A stretch of DNA of 64,000 bases from Alphaproteobacteria bacterium (GCA_039980135.1 JBDXCV010000003.1:806001-870000); one strand, 5' to 3'; positions 26,768 to 34,780 are shown, numbered from the stretch's first letter. The notes: a model not told the origin generated them from the sequence alone. A program made the numbers and translations.

Positions 26768-27595
26768 CTATTTGCCAGACCAGTGCACGAGATACTTTTC
26801 GATGGCGAGGGACAGCACGTTGAGGCCGTAGCCCATGGCGCCGGTCACCAGAATCGAGCCGTACATGTCGGTGAGGTTGTAGGAAATCTGCGCGTCGATG
26901 ATCCTGTGGCCGAGACCGTCGGTGGCACCGATGAACATCTCCGCCACGATGATCACCACGAGCGCTATGGAGATGCCCGTCCGGATGCCTACGAAGGTTT
27001 GTGGAAGGGTTTCGAAGAACACCACGTCGAAGAAGATGCGCAGCCGTGAGGAGCCCATGGACTTGGCCGCCAGCATCCTCGTCCGCCGTGCGTTCATGAC
27101 ACCATAGGCAACGTTGAACACCACGATCAGCCAGCCCGCAAACGCGGCCACGGCGATCTTGGAGAAATCTCCGAGGCCGAAAAGCAGCAGAAACAGCGGG
27201 AACATCGCTGTCGCCGGCGTCGAACGGAAAAAATCGATCATGAACTCGACCGATCGATAGACCTTCTCGTTCACGCCGAGCACGATCCCGACCGGGACAC
27301 CGAAGACCGTGGCGAAGGCGAAGGCATAGGCCACACGAACGAATGTGTACCAGAAGTCTTCGAGCATGTTGCCCGAGACGATGTTGACCCAGGTGTCGGC
27401 GAGAGTCGCGAACGGCGAAGGCAGAAGGTTTGCATCGACGAGCTGAAACTCGAACGCGATCCACCACACGCCGATCAGGATCAGTGGGCTTGCGACCAGA
27501 ACAGCCGTGGCGGAGATTGCCGGGAGGAACGATTCAATATTTCGGAACAGCCCGGTTTCATGCGGGCTGGAGTTGCTGGTATCGAATGCGCTCAT
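26768..27595 (-). CDS. ABC transporter permease (SsuC/TauC type)
   Basis: A 275-residue inner-membrane protein with six predicted TM helices. The EAA loop that docks the ATPase reads AAKSMGSSRLRIFFDVVFFETLPQTFVGIRTG (G-S-S-x-x-x-I-F-x-V pattern). LLPSPFATLADTW near residue 58 is the standard periplasmic segment of this family. The start at 27595 follows GGAGCG; the reading frame extends upstream without a ribosome site. It is the first gene of the six-gene importer-hydrolase operon and diverges from a LysR regulator. Confidence 0.92.
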   Translation of the reverse strand: MSAFDTSNSSPHETGLFRNIESFLPAISATAVLVASPLILIGVWWIAFEFQLVDANLLPSPFATLADTWVNIVSGNMLEDFWYTFVRVAYAFAFATVFGVPVGIVLGVNEKVYRSVEFMIDFFRSTPATAMFPLFLLLFGLGDFSKIAVAAFAGWLIVVFNVAYGVMNARRTRMLAAKSMGSSRLRIFFDVVFFETLPQTFVGIRTGISIALVVIIVAEMFIGATDGLGHRIIDAQISYNLTDMYGSILVTGAMGYGLNVLSLAIEKYLVHWSGK

Positions 27596-27648
27596 CGCAA
27601 CGCTCCTTGCGGGTACATCGAACCTCGTCTGTCGGTCCGTGACGCGAA

Positions 27649-27669
27649 AATCCTCAATAACGTAGGATT
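27649..27669. promoter_or_regulatory. Inverted repeat in the LysR-permease intergenic region
   Basis: AATCCT, 9 bases, AGGATT. It sits 54 bases upstream of the permease start and could be the activation site of the divergent LysR protein. Confidence 0.35.
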
Positions 27670-27710
27670 GGCGAGTGTTGCGGTCTGCTGTTAGTTTAGT
27701 CCTGTTGTGG

Positions 27711-27723
27711 TGCAAAATATGCA
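27711..27723. promoter_or_regulatory. Candidate LysR-type (T-N11-A) operator
   Basis: TGCAAAATATGCA is a 13-base T-N11-A box with TGCA half-sites, 44 bases before the LysR start in the divergent promoter region. This is the usual place for the recognition site through which such regulators control themselves and the opposite operon. Confidence 0.5.
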
Positions 27724-27766
27724 ACGGTTGGAAGCGTCGGTAAGTCGATGAAAAGCGAGCAGGACC

Positions 27767-28675
27767 ATGCGTGCATTTGTGAACTTGACCTATATCGACG
27801 TGATTGCCCGCGCTGGCTCGATCCGGCAGGCCGCCGAGGTTTTATCGATAACGCCATCGGCGCTGAACCGGCGATTGCTGGCTGTTGAGGACGAGCTTGA
27901 GGTTCAAATATTCGAGCGCCTGCCCCGCGGGGTCAGGCTCAACGCGGCCGGCGAAATCCTGATCCATCACATACGCTCGCAAATTTCCGACTTCGAGCGG
28001 GTGAAATCGCAGATTGCCGACCTGTCGGGCGTACGTCGCGGCCATGTGACGATTGCCTGCAGCCAGGCGCTCCTGACGGCTTTCCTGCCGGCGCAGATCG
28101 CGCTCTACCGGGGCGAACATCCGGCGGTTACGTTCCGCGTCTTTCCGCGCGACAGAATGCAGGCGGAGGGGGCCCTCTCCGATTTTACGGCCGAACTTGC
28201 ACTCGTGTTCGAACCCGTCCGCATGGTCGATTTTCAAACCCTCATTATCGTGCGTCAGGTGGTCCACGCCGTCATGGACCGCAACCACCCCCTGGCCGGA
28301 CAGCCGGTTCTGCGGCTTCGCGATTGCCTGCTTCATCCGCTCGCGTTGCCGACGGCGACCTATGGCGTACGAACGCTGCTGGACCGGGCCGCGGCCCGGA
28401 TCAACCAGGATGCCGTGCCGACACTGGAATCCGATAGTTTTGATTTTCTTTGCTATGCGACAAGGGGGTCGGACCTCATCGCGTTTCAGATCGATATCGG
28501 TTTGCCCCCGGATGATGAAAGCGGGGCGCTGGTCAGCCGACCCATCGACCCGCGTGATATTGCCGACGGAATGCTGCACTTGGGACAATTGCGCAGTCGG
28601 GTGTTGTCGGTGGCGACCGAACGGTTCGCGAGCCAGCTTTCTGTTTCTCTTGCTGACAGATACAAAGTCGTCTGA
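27767..28675 (+). CDS. LysR-type transcriptional regulator
   Basis: A 302-residue regulator. The winged helix-turn-helix is at residues 5-65: YIDVIARAGSIRQAAEVLSITPSALNRRLLAVEDELEVQIFERLPRGVRLNAAGE. The effector-binding domain covers about 90-295. Divergence from the importer-hydrolase operon and T-N11-A symmetry in the shared promoter region make it the likely regulator of that operon, with the imported compound or a product as inducer. The helix-turn-helix lacks the usual SQ in SQPALS-type motifs (it reads TPSALNRR), a variant common in LysR proteins of ABC-catabolic loci. Confidence 0.93.
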   Translation: MRAFVNLTYIDVIARAGSIRQAAEVLSITPSALNRRLLAVEDELEVQIFERLPRGVRLNAAGEILIHHIRSQISDFERVKSQIADLSGVRRGHVTIACSQALLTAFLPAQIALYRGEHPAVTFRVFPRDRMQAEGALSDFTAELALVFEPVRMVDFQTLIIVRQVVHAVMDRNHPLAGQPVLRLRDCLLHPLALPTATYGVRTLLDRAAARINQDAVPTLESDSFDFLCYATRGSDLIAFQIDIGLPPDDESGALVSRPIDPRDIADGMLHLGQLRSRVLSVATERFASQLSVSLADRYKVV

Positions 28676-28763
28676 CTTCTTGTGCAGGGGTACGGTGCGT
28701 CGTCAGAAGACCCGTGAATGCGCGTCTTAAATACGCCTGGTCCTGGCCAGCAGCTTCGCGTGA

Positions 28764-29669
28764 TCAGGGGTCCAGAACAAGGACGTAGCCGAATTCCATG
28801 CGATCGCCTTGGGCCATGTCGATCTGGCTGAACCCGTTGCGCTCATAGTCGGCACTGCACTGGGTGTCGACGATTTCGAAAGCGTCCTCCAGCGTGCAGA
28901 AGAAGTAGTCGCCGCTATACTCACCGTCGTCGGCCTCGGCATAGACGTAATAGTAGCGGTTCTCGAACGGGCCTTCCCAGACATCGATGCACTCGTCATG
29001 CTCGATGTTCAGCCAGCCCTCGGACCGGAACAGGGTCTCGCCGGCGCTGTTTGTGCCGCCGGAGGCGGTGGCATATGCGATCGAGACGCCGTCGCCGCTG
29101 TCGTTGCAAACCTCGATGGTCGACGTCGAACTTGCAATGGCCGCGCCGTCGGTCCGGGCCGCCGCGCCGCCGGAATTGCTGTTCCAGCCGATATGATCCT
29201 CGAACTCGGCGAGGGATACGCCCCACTGGCGCACGATTTGGCGGAGATTGGCCGAGGTCAGGCCGCCGGCGGCGAGGATCGTGAAGTCCAGATTGGGGTC
29301 GTCCTCGTCGTCCAGATAGGCCTGGCCGTGAAGATTGTTGCTGTTCCAGTCGCGCATGTCCTCGACCGTGACCGAATTGCTTACATAGGCGGTGGTAAAC
29401 ATGATGGTGTCACACACATCGCCGTCGCAATCGAAGAACAGGACTTCGAACAATGTGTCGCCGGCCGCGCTTTCGATATCCGGATCGCCGAAGGCATCTT
29501 CGCCGAGATCGACCGGGTATCCCTCCCGCGCGAGTGCGGCCACCACATCGTCGGCGTCGACGCCGTCGGCCACGGCCGTGCCGCTGTAGCCCAGTGAGAA
29601 AACCGTGCAAAGCGCGGCACCGGCCAGAAGGCGGCTCAACCCAGAATATGCACCGTTGCGGATATTCAT
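28764..29669 (-). CDS. Secreted YbjN-domain / DUF1036-domain protein
   Basis: A 301-residue exported protein. A signal peptide (hydrophobic LLAGAALCTVFSLGY, cleavage near TAVA|DG) is followed by a YbjN-like half: DDVVAALAREGYPVDLGEDA, then DMRDWNSNNLHGQAYLDDEDD. A DUF1036 half follows: VCNDSGDGVSIAYATASGG, SEGWLNIEHDECIDVW, YYVYAEA. Six cysteines, mostly in the C-terminal half, suggest disulfides. DUF1036 often occurs alone in alphaproteobacterial periplasmic proteins; the function is unknown. The gene converges with the LysR gene. Confidence 0.8.
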   Translation of the reverse strand: MNIRNGAYSGLSRLLAGAALCTVFSLGYSGTAVADGVDADDVVAALAREGYPVDLGEDAFGDPDIESAAGDTLFEVLFFDCDGDVCDTIMFTTAYVSNSVTVEDMRDWNSNNLHGQAYLDDEDDPNLDFTILAAGGLTSANLRQIVRQWGVSLAEFEDHIGWNSNSGGAAARTDGAAIASSTSTIEVCNDSGDGVSIAYATASGGTNSAGETLFRSEGWLNIEHDECIDVWEGPFENRYYYVYAEADDGEYSGDYFFCTLEDAFEIVDTQCSADYERNGFSQIDMAQGDRMEFGYVLVLDP

Positions 29670-29711
29670 GGTTCGTCCCTCCGTTATGTCGGCGGCAACC
29701 CGCCGTCGATC

Positions 29712-30104
29712 CTAGTCCGGATAGTAGGCGCGATCGTCGTCGCTGCGCGCAAAGTCAGCGTTGGTCGGCCAGTCCTTGATGCGGGTCGAGAAGTCGCCGC
29801 CGTAACGCACGCGAAACAGCAGCGAGCGCTGGGGGCCGTTCTCATATTCGTGGAGCTCGCCCGGCGGGTGGACGATGAACGCGCCGGGGGTGACCGGGAT
29901 AGTCTGGTTACCGGCGCGCATGGTGCCGCCGCCCTCGAAACAGAAATAGATTTCGGTCGCGTTGGGGTGGCAATGGTTCGGGCTCACCTGCCCGGGCTCC
30001 CAGCAGGCGACCGTGACATCGCCATCCTCGACCGTATCGAGGATTTTCTCGACATGGCGCTGCGGGTTCCATTCCTGCTCGATATTCAGGTCGTATGCGA
30101 TCAT
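29712..30104 (-). CDS. Single-domain cupin protein
   Basis: A 130-residue cupin. The metal-binding motif 1 is NHCHPNATEIYFCFEG (two His, one Glu) and motif 2 is HPPGELHEYENG, with a His in the usual place. Metal-dependent oxygenase, isomerase or simple binding roles are all possible. The start at 30104 is supported by GGAGGAG eight bases upstream; the frame extends further without support. It lies 41 bases from the secreted YbjN protein and is not clearly in an operon with the peroxiredoxin because a strong terminator separates them. Confidence 0.85.
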   Translation of the reverse strand: MIAYDLNIEQEWNPQRHVEKILDTVEDGDVTVACWEPGQVSPNHCHPNATEIYFCFEGGGTMRAGNQTIPVTPGAFIVHPPGELHEYENGPQRSLLFRVRYGGDFSTRIKDWPTNADFARSDDDRAYYPD

Positions 30105-30182
30105 CTTTGCGTCTCCTCCGGGCAAATCCAGACGCGAGTTTAACGCTGCTTTTGGTTTTGGGTAAATATTGTGCAATGAAAA

Positions 30183-30210
30183 GCGCCGCACCGGAGGCCC
30201 GGTGCGGCGC
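30183..30210 (-). terminator. Rho-independent terminator after the peroxiredoxin gene
   Basis: A 12-base perfect stem, GCGCCGCACCGG with CCGGTGCGGCGC, and a 4-base loop. On the minus strand it is followed by CTTTTCATT, so it terminates the selenoprotein peroxiredoxin transcript. Confidence 0.88.
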
Positions 30211-30241
30211 GATCATCATCACGTGAACAGGTCGTGAGCGG

Positions 30242-30712
30242 TTATTTTCGGGAATCGTAGAAATTTACCATCTTGACCACGTCGCCCGCATCGATCCGGC
30301 CCAGCGGGCCGTCGCTATAGGAGCATGCGACGACGTTGCCGTCGGCACCGACGATGAATTCCGAGGGCTGGATGATCTGACGGCGGTCTTCCCAATAGGC
30401 ACCAAGCGTGTCGGCGATGTCACGCGACACGCCGAATCCGACCGGGAAATTCACCTCGTCCGCGACTTCCTGGGCCTTGTCGATGGGATCGACGCTGGCC
30501 GCGACAACCGACACACCCAGTTTGTCAAATTCGTCCTTAAGTTCTGCAAAGCCGACCAACTGACGGCGACAATAGGGTCACCAGTGGCCGCGATAGAACA
30601 GGATGACCCGATAACGCGTATCGAGGCCATCGGGCAGGCTGAGCGTTCCGCCGCCGACGAGGTCGATCGTCAACTTTGGGAAGGCCGAACCGATGCCGAG
30701 TTTCTCTGACAT
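30242..30712 (-). CDS. Peroxiredoxin-like selenoprotein (AhpC/TSA fold), in-frame UGA
   Basis: A 156-residue protein read through UGA at 30578-30580 as selenocysteine 45. The motif is Y-R-G-H-W-U-P-Y-C-R-R-Q-L: the Sec takes the peroxidatic position, and Cys48 makes a UxxC pair. Both flanks are in one frame and both are peroxiredoxin sequence (VILFYRGHW before; LVGFAELKDEFDKLGVSVVAASVD after). It should reduce peroxides with thioredoxin or a similar reductant. The start at 30712 is supported by GAAGGAAACGG; translation stopping at the UGA would leave only 44 residues. It is a single-gene unit with a leader hairpin and its own terminator. Confidence 0.94.
30551..30567 (-). promoter_or_regulatory. 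Candidate SECIS hairpin of the peroxiredoxin gene
   Basis: GCCG/CGGC, a T/T mismatch, one C-G pair and a 5-base AGTTG loop that starts 17 bases after the UGA. The stem is short and the call rests mainly on position; it is the weakest of the three hairpins. Confidence 0.4.
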
Positions 30713-30734
30713 TCCGTTTCCTTCACTAGAAAAT

Positions 30735-30750
30735 GCGCCGAATCCGGCGC
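30735..30750 (-). promoter_or_regulatory. Leader hairpin of the peroxiredoxin gene
   Basis: GCGCCG and CGGCGC form a perfect 6-base stem with a 4-base loop, 22 bases before the start codon. It may limit translation initiation or mark the end of the promoter region. No known riboswitch class is recognised. Confidence 0.35.
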
Positions 30751-30894
30751 GGATCACATGAATATCGTGCACAAAAGCGGGCTGCGCCGCAATCGACACA
30801 TCGCGCTTGGCCTTGTCACCCCTGCCTGATGCATTGTAAGTCTTATGCAAGCGTTTTCGTAAAACCGCGACCGAATACGGGCAGGGGAGCCATC

Positions 30895-31242
30895 ATGGAA
30901 GTTGTTGCCAATTTTTTCGCCAATACCGGAAATCTGATCCTGTTCGTTTTGCCGCTTGTGGTCATGACGATTGCGACCCTGGCGTTGAAGCCGGTCCTCC
31001 CGACCGAGAGCGTTGCCAACAAGACGGGCCGGCTCGCCGCATATAGCGATTTGCATCGCGAGGCCTACATCGCTGCGATCATCGCCGCCGTCGTTACCGT
31101 CGTGGCGTTCGAACTGCGTGGCGGCGAGGAGCCCTTCGTTCTGATCTGGCTGCCGCTCCTGTCGACTATCATGATCCTGCCGTTCGGCTATGGGCTTGCG
31201 CTCGCCATCGCCAGCGTGCTGGGCATGACTCGCCGGGCATAG
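30895..31242 (+). CDS. Small integral membrane protein of unknown function
   Basis: 115 residues with three or four predicted TM helices: NLILFVLPLVVMTIATLAL, YIAAIIAAVVTVVAFEL and WLPLLSTIMILPFGYGLALAI. The start at 30895 follows AGGGGAG. The family is not recognised. It diverges from the peroxiredoxin selenoprotein, and a TGCAT-N10-ATGCA inverted repeat (30830-30849) lies between them, so the two may share a regulator. Confidence 0.7.
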   Translation: MEVVANFFANTGNLILFVLPLVVMTIATLALKPVLPTESVANKTGRLAAYSDLHREAYIAAIIAAVVTVVAFELRGGEEPFVLIWLPLLSTIMILPFGYGLALAIASVLGMTRRA

Positions 31243-31263
31243 ACCGGGCTCAGACCCGCAGCC

Positions 31264-31282
31264 CCGGGGCGACGCGCCCCGG
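31264..31282. terminator. Hairpin between converging genes
   Basis: CCGGGGCG-ACG-CGCCCCGG is an 8-base perfect stem between the small membrane protein and the bicupin gene. There is no T-run, so termination would be weak or Rho-assisted. Confidence 0.5.
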
Positions 31283-31299
31283 TATCCCCCGACGAAAGA

Positions 31300-32091
31300 C
31301 TAGGCGGCGGCTGAGAGACTGCCCGCGCCTGTCAGCACGACATAGAGTTCAAGCGCCGTGTCGCCTGTGTTGTGAATGGCGTGGCGCTCTCCGCGCGGTA
31401 CGAAGACGAAGCTGTCCTCCGTGATGTCGGACGCGCCGTCGGCATCGGACGCCGTGCCGGTACCCGCCGCCACATAGTAGATGGCTTCGGCGTTGGCCAG
31501 CGCGTGGTCTTCCAACGCATTGCCGGGGGCCAAGGATACATGCAGCAACGAGTTTTCGCTGCCATTATGGGTGCCGATCGGCGCCTTCACCTCGGCGGCG
31601 GACCATGCATCGGGTAGCGATCCTTCTGACGTGGTGTCTTGCAGTCGCACCAGGATGCCTTCGTTCAGGCGGCCGCGTTCGCGGGTGAGGTCATCCGGAG
31701 TCACCGTCGCGCAGAACTGGTAACCGGTGCCCGCCACGCTCGGTGCATTCATGTAGAAGCCGATGACCTTGGCGTCCTCGTCGGTCGTCTCGTTGTAGAA
31801 GAAATGCTCCGAGCCCTTCGGCATCAGGCGGCAATGTCCGGCCGAGACCACCGCGCGGCTCTCGCCCTGGCCGACGACGCCGTAGCCCGACAGATAGACG
31901 GCGATCTCGTCGCTGACCTCGTGGAGATGCTTGGCGTGGGTGGATCCGGGTCGAAAAATCGAATGGAACACCGTCGTGGCGCTGCCTGTCTCGCCGGTGA
32001 TGGGCAGGCGAAATTCGGAGATCGCCCATCCGTCGCGCTCTTCCATGCGTTCGGGGGCCACGTCCATGGTTTGAATGATCGAAATGCTCAT
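31300..32091 (-). CDS. Two-domain cupin (bicupin) protein
   Basis: 263 residues with two cupin domains. The first has HAKHLHEVSDEIAVYLSGYGVV then MPKGSEHFFYN. The second has LEDHALANAEAIYYVAAGTG then VPRGERHAIHNTG. The first keeps a full His/Glu metal set; in the second only some ligands are clear (DHALANAEAIYY), so it may be structural. The start at 32091 follows GGAAAG. It lies 14 bases after the MBL-fold gene in the same direction and is probably co-transcribed. Bicupins act as dioxygenases, decarboxylases or isomerases; the substrate is unknown. Confidence 0.85.
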   Translation of the reverse strand: MSISIIQTMDVAPERMEERDGWAISEFRLPITGETGSATTVFHSIFRPGSTHAKHLHEVSDEIAVYLSGYGVVGQGESRAVVSAGHCRLMPKGSEHFFYNETTDEDAKVIGFYMNAPSVAGTGYQFCATVTPDDLTRERGRLNEGILVRLQDTTSEGSLPDAWSAAEVKAPIGTHNGSENSLLHVSLAPGNALEDHALANAEAIYYVAAGTGTASDADGASDITEDSFVFVPRGERHAIHNTGDTALELYVVLTGAGSLSAAA

Positions 32092-32105
32092 GTTTTTCTT
32101 TCCGT

Positions 32106-32987
32106 TCAGCTGGGGTCGTCGAGGAATGTGAATTTTTGCGCGTCGCCATAGCGGGTGATGCGGCCGGCGGTGGTGCCGGCGAAATGTACCGGCACCACGA
32201 GGGTGCCGGCATCCGTATGGGTATCGACGAATGCGGTGCGGCTGGCGGCTGACATCTCCATGTCCCAGCAGAAGCAGGTGCTCCATTCGGGATGTGGGAC
32301 CTGGACGGGATGGTGCATCAGATCGCCGATGAAGGCGCCGCGCTCGCCGTTGGATTCGACGTTCACGATGACATGTCCCGGCGAATGGCCCGGGGTGGGT
32401 TCGAGCCAGATGCCATCCTCGATCTGATGGTCATGATCTACCAGCACGGCCTGGCCGGCCTCCATCACCGGCAATACGCTGTCGATGAAGGTCAGGCCGA
32501 CCCGTTCCGAGCCCTGGGCGCTTTCTGCTTCCCAGTGGGCGTATTCATCGCGCGCGAAGACGTACTTCGCGTTCGGAAAGGTCGGTACCCAGCGACCGTC
32601 GCGCAGCTGGGTGTTCCAGCCAACATGGTCGGGATGCAGATGGGTGCACATGACGATGTCGATGTCCGCCGGGGTCAGCCCAAGGGCCTTGAGGTTGTCC
32701 ATCCAGGGCCATTTTTTCATGTGGAAATCCGGATTCGCCCGTTCCTTGTCCTCGCCGACGCAGGTGTCGATCAGGATGTTGTGGCGGGGTGTCTGCAGGA
32801 TGAAGCTCTGGAAGGTCAGTTTCAGCTTGCCGCTGATGATGTCGAAATAGGTTGGTGCCATCCAGTCCAGATGCGCGGCCACCGCCTCGGGCGCCGCCGT
32901 GGGGAACATATCGGCGGGCGTGATGTAGGCGCCGGTATTCTCGTGCACGGATTTGACGGAATATTCGCCGATTGTAAGAGGTTGCAT
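32106..32987 (-). CDS. MBL-fold metallohydrolase (lactonase-like)
   Basis: A 293-residue metallo-beta-lactamase-fold enzyme. The metal motif THLHPDHVGWN lies at residues 115-125; further ligands are in PTPGHSPGHV and FIGDLMHHPVQ, and a C-terminal VPVHFAG carries the last His. This set is typical of AiiA-like lactonases and related esterases. The start at 32987 is an ATG 9 bases after AAGAGGTT-type sequence; the frame runs further back but over the divergent gene. It heads a two-gene unit with the bicupin. Confidence 0.88.
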   Translation of the reverse strand: MQPLTIGEYSVKSVHENTGAYITPADMFPTAAPEAVAAHLDWMAPTYFDIISGKLKLTFQSFILQTPRHNILIDTCVGEDKERANPDFHMKKWPWMDNLKALGLTPADIDIVMCTHLHPDHVGWNTQLRDGRWVPTFPNAKYVFARDEYAHWEAESAQGSERVGLTFIDSVLPVMEAGQAVLVDHDHQIEDGIWLEPTPGHSPGHVIVNVESNGERGAFIGDLMHHPVQVPHPEWSTCFCWDMEMSAASRTAFVDTHTDAGTLVVPVHFAGTTAGRITRYGDAQKFTFLDDPS

Positions 32988-33089
32988 CGCGCGGGTCCGG
33001 ATCGGTTGATGAGCAAACAGAGTGTCTGATGTTAGGGTTGGCGGCGCAAGCTTGCGGCGGTGCCAGGTGTTGACCGGAGGACGGACGAT

Positions 33090-33893
33090 TTGAGCGGGCC
33101 AACTGAAATACCCCGGGTCAAGGCGCCGGGCGGGGGGGGCATCCCCGACATGCTGCATGAGGAAATTGTGCGTCGATTCGCCGAAGCGGGCGTGATGATC
33201 TTCGAGGATGTGTTGCCTGCGGCACTGGTGACCGAGCTGCATGCCGCCTACAGCACGGCCTATGTGAATTATCACCATGATCGCGAATTCGCCGACGCCC
33301 TCGCGGTCGGTGACAAGCGCACGATGATCACGATCGCCGTCGACGGGCCCTTCAATGACCCGATGCTCTATGCCAATCCCACCGTGTTTCCGGTGATCGG
33401 GAAACTGCTCGGCGACGATGTGATCCTCGGCAGTTTCGTCTCGGTCACGTCGCTGCCGGGGTCGCAGGACCAGAAGCCGCATCTCGATATGCCGCTGTTG
33501 TTCGAGGCCGAGCGGGTCAGCCCCGAGCTGCCGAGTTACAGCCTCACCCTGGTGATTCCGCTGGTGGACATGAACGGGACAAACGGTACGACGGCGTTTT
33601 TCCCGGGCAGCCACAAGGTCATCGCGGATGCGCCGCCGGCGGCGCGCGCCGTCGCCCCGGATGTACCAGTCGGCGCCGCCCTGTTGTTCGATGCGCGCGT
33701 CTGGCACGGGGGCACGCCCAACCGGTCCGCCGCGCCGCGCCCGGTGCTCTACAACACCTATCAGCGGTCATGGTTCAGGGACACGGTGAATTTCCTGTCC
33801 CAGTCGCCCCTGGTGATGGATGCCGCGGAATGGGCGAAAATCCCCGAACGGCACCGGTCGCTGTTCGATTGGGTGCGGCCGCCGCAGGTCTGA
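33090..33893 (+). CDS. Phytanoyl-CoA dioxygenase (PhyH) family protein
   Basis: A 267-residue Fe(II)/2-oxoglutarate oxygenase. The facial triad is H-x-D in QKPHLDMPLLF and a distal His in RVWHGGTPNRS, followed by the 2-oxoglutarate-binding Arg region SAAPRPVLYNTYQRSW. The TTG at 33090 is preferred as start because GGAGG lies nine bases before it; a GTG at 33060 would add ten residues without a ribosome site. It diverges from the MBL-bicupin pair. PhyH members hydroxylate acyl-CoAs, amino acids or natural products; the substrate is unknown. Confidence 0.87.
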   Translation: MSGPTEIPRVKAPGGGGIPDMLHEEIVRRFAEAGVMIFEDVLPAALVTELHAAYSTAYVNYHHDREFADALAVGDKRTMITIAVDGPFNDPMLYANPTVFPVIGKLLGDDVILGSFVSVTSLPGSQDQKPHLDMPLLFEAERVSPELPSYSLTLVIPLVDMNGTNGTTAFFPGSHKVIADAPPAARAVAPDVPVGAALLFDARVWHGGTPNRSAAPRPVLYNTYQRSWFRDTVNFLSQSPLVMDAAEWAKIPERHRSLFDWVRPPQV

Positions 33894-34120
33894 ACGAGGC
33901 GCGGCGCGAATTTCCGCCATCTGAGCCAGAAATCACCCCATCACGGCCACATTCGCGCGCTACATAGACAATCGGCGGCGGCGACAGGACTTGTTTGGGC
34001 TGCGCGCCGCGTGCCGGGGCGTTGACGCGTTGTCGGGGCACGCGCTACGGCAGGGGTTTGCGGGGGTCGATTGTTCGTACCCGCGCTTGGGCCAGAACGC
34101 TGAATTCGAGGAGAGAAAAA
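33894..34120. other. Intergenic region, the longest in the window
   Basis: 227 bases between the PhyH and BON genes. No RNA, repeat or hairpin of note was seen. A TTGACG at about 34023 could be a -35 box, but no matching -10 box is convincing. Confidence 0.4.
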
Positions 34121-34771
34121 ATGATGGGCAGATCGGGGAAACGACCCAAAGGAATGCTCATGCGGTTTCAAAAAGCCACGGCCGCGGCACTTCTGGCCGC
34201 GCCCTTCGTCGCCCTGTCATGGGAGCCCGCGGGCGCCCAGCTGGGAGACATTCTGAAAGCGCCGAAAACGCTGATCGATCGCGCGATTGAGGCGCGCAGC
34301 ACGGCGGACATCACCAAGGACAACCGGATCGTCATCGACGTCAACGCGATCATGGCCGACCTGGGTACGATCAAGGCTTCGACGGAAATCTACGAGCAGA
34401 AGCTCCTGATCACCGGGATTTTCTCCGACCAGAAGACCCATGATGATTTTCTCGCGCAGGTTAAGCAGGTCGACGGCGTGAAGGACCTTTTCTGGCATGC
34501 CCAGGTGCTGACCGACGCGGATCGGGAGCGCCGGAAAGACGAACTCCTGGGCTGGGATGATGTCCTGGTGCTCGAGACCAAGGTGGGCGTGGAGATGGTC
34601 GCGACGCGCGGTGTGGCGGATGTGAATTTCCGTACGGCCGCCGACTCGTTCGGCACGATCTATCTGATGGGGCGCGCGCGCTCGCAGGAAGAACTTACCA
34701 AGGCGATCGCGACGGTCCGAAACACGGACAATGTTCGTCAGGTGGTCAGCTACGCCTTTGTCCGGCCCTGA
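34121..34771 (+). CDS. BON-domain periplasmic protein
   Basis: 216 residues. After a basic N-terminus and hydrophobic segment (AAALLAAPFVALSW, cleavage near AGA|QL), two BON-like repeats follow: TKDNRIVIDVNAIMADLGTIKASTEIYEQKLLITGIF and a second with VRNTDNVRQVVSYAFV at the end. BON domains bind phospholipid or peptidoglycan-linked structures and occur in osmoprotective envelope proteins such as OsmY. The start at 34121 has GGAGAG at good spacing. It converges with selB. Role beyond envelope maintenance is not inferable. Confidence 0.82.
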   Translation: MMGRSGKRPKGMLMRFQKATAAALLAAPFVALSWEPAGAQLGDILKAPKTLIDRAIEARSTADITKDNRIVIDVNAIMADLGTIKASTEIYEQKLLITGIFSDQKTHDDFLAQVKQVDGVKDLFWHAQVLTDADRERRKDELLGWDDVLVLETKVGVEMVATRGVADVNFRTAADSFGTIYLMGRARSQEELTKAIATVRNTDNVRQVVSYAFVRP

Positions 34772-34780
34772 TTTCGTATG

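Noticed and set aside
30242-30712. A frameshifted or dead peroxiredoxin
   Set aside because: No frameshift exists; the UGA stands exactly at the catalytic Cys position, with the conserved PYC after it.
32106-33707. A 533-residue version of the MBL-fold protein
   Set aside because: The extra N-terminal part runs antisense through the PhyH gene and has no domain; the start at 32987 gives a complete MBL protein.
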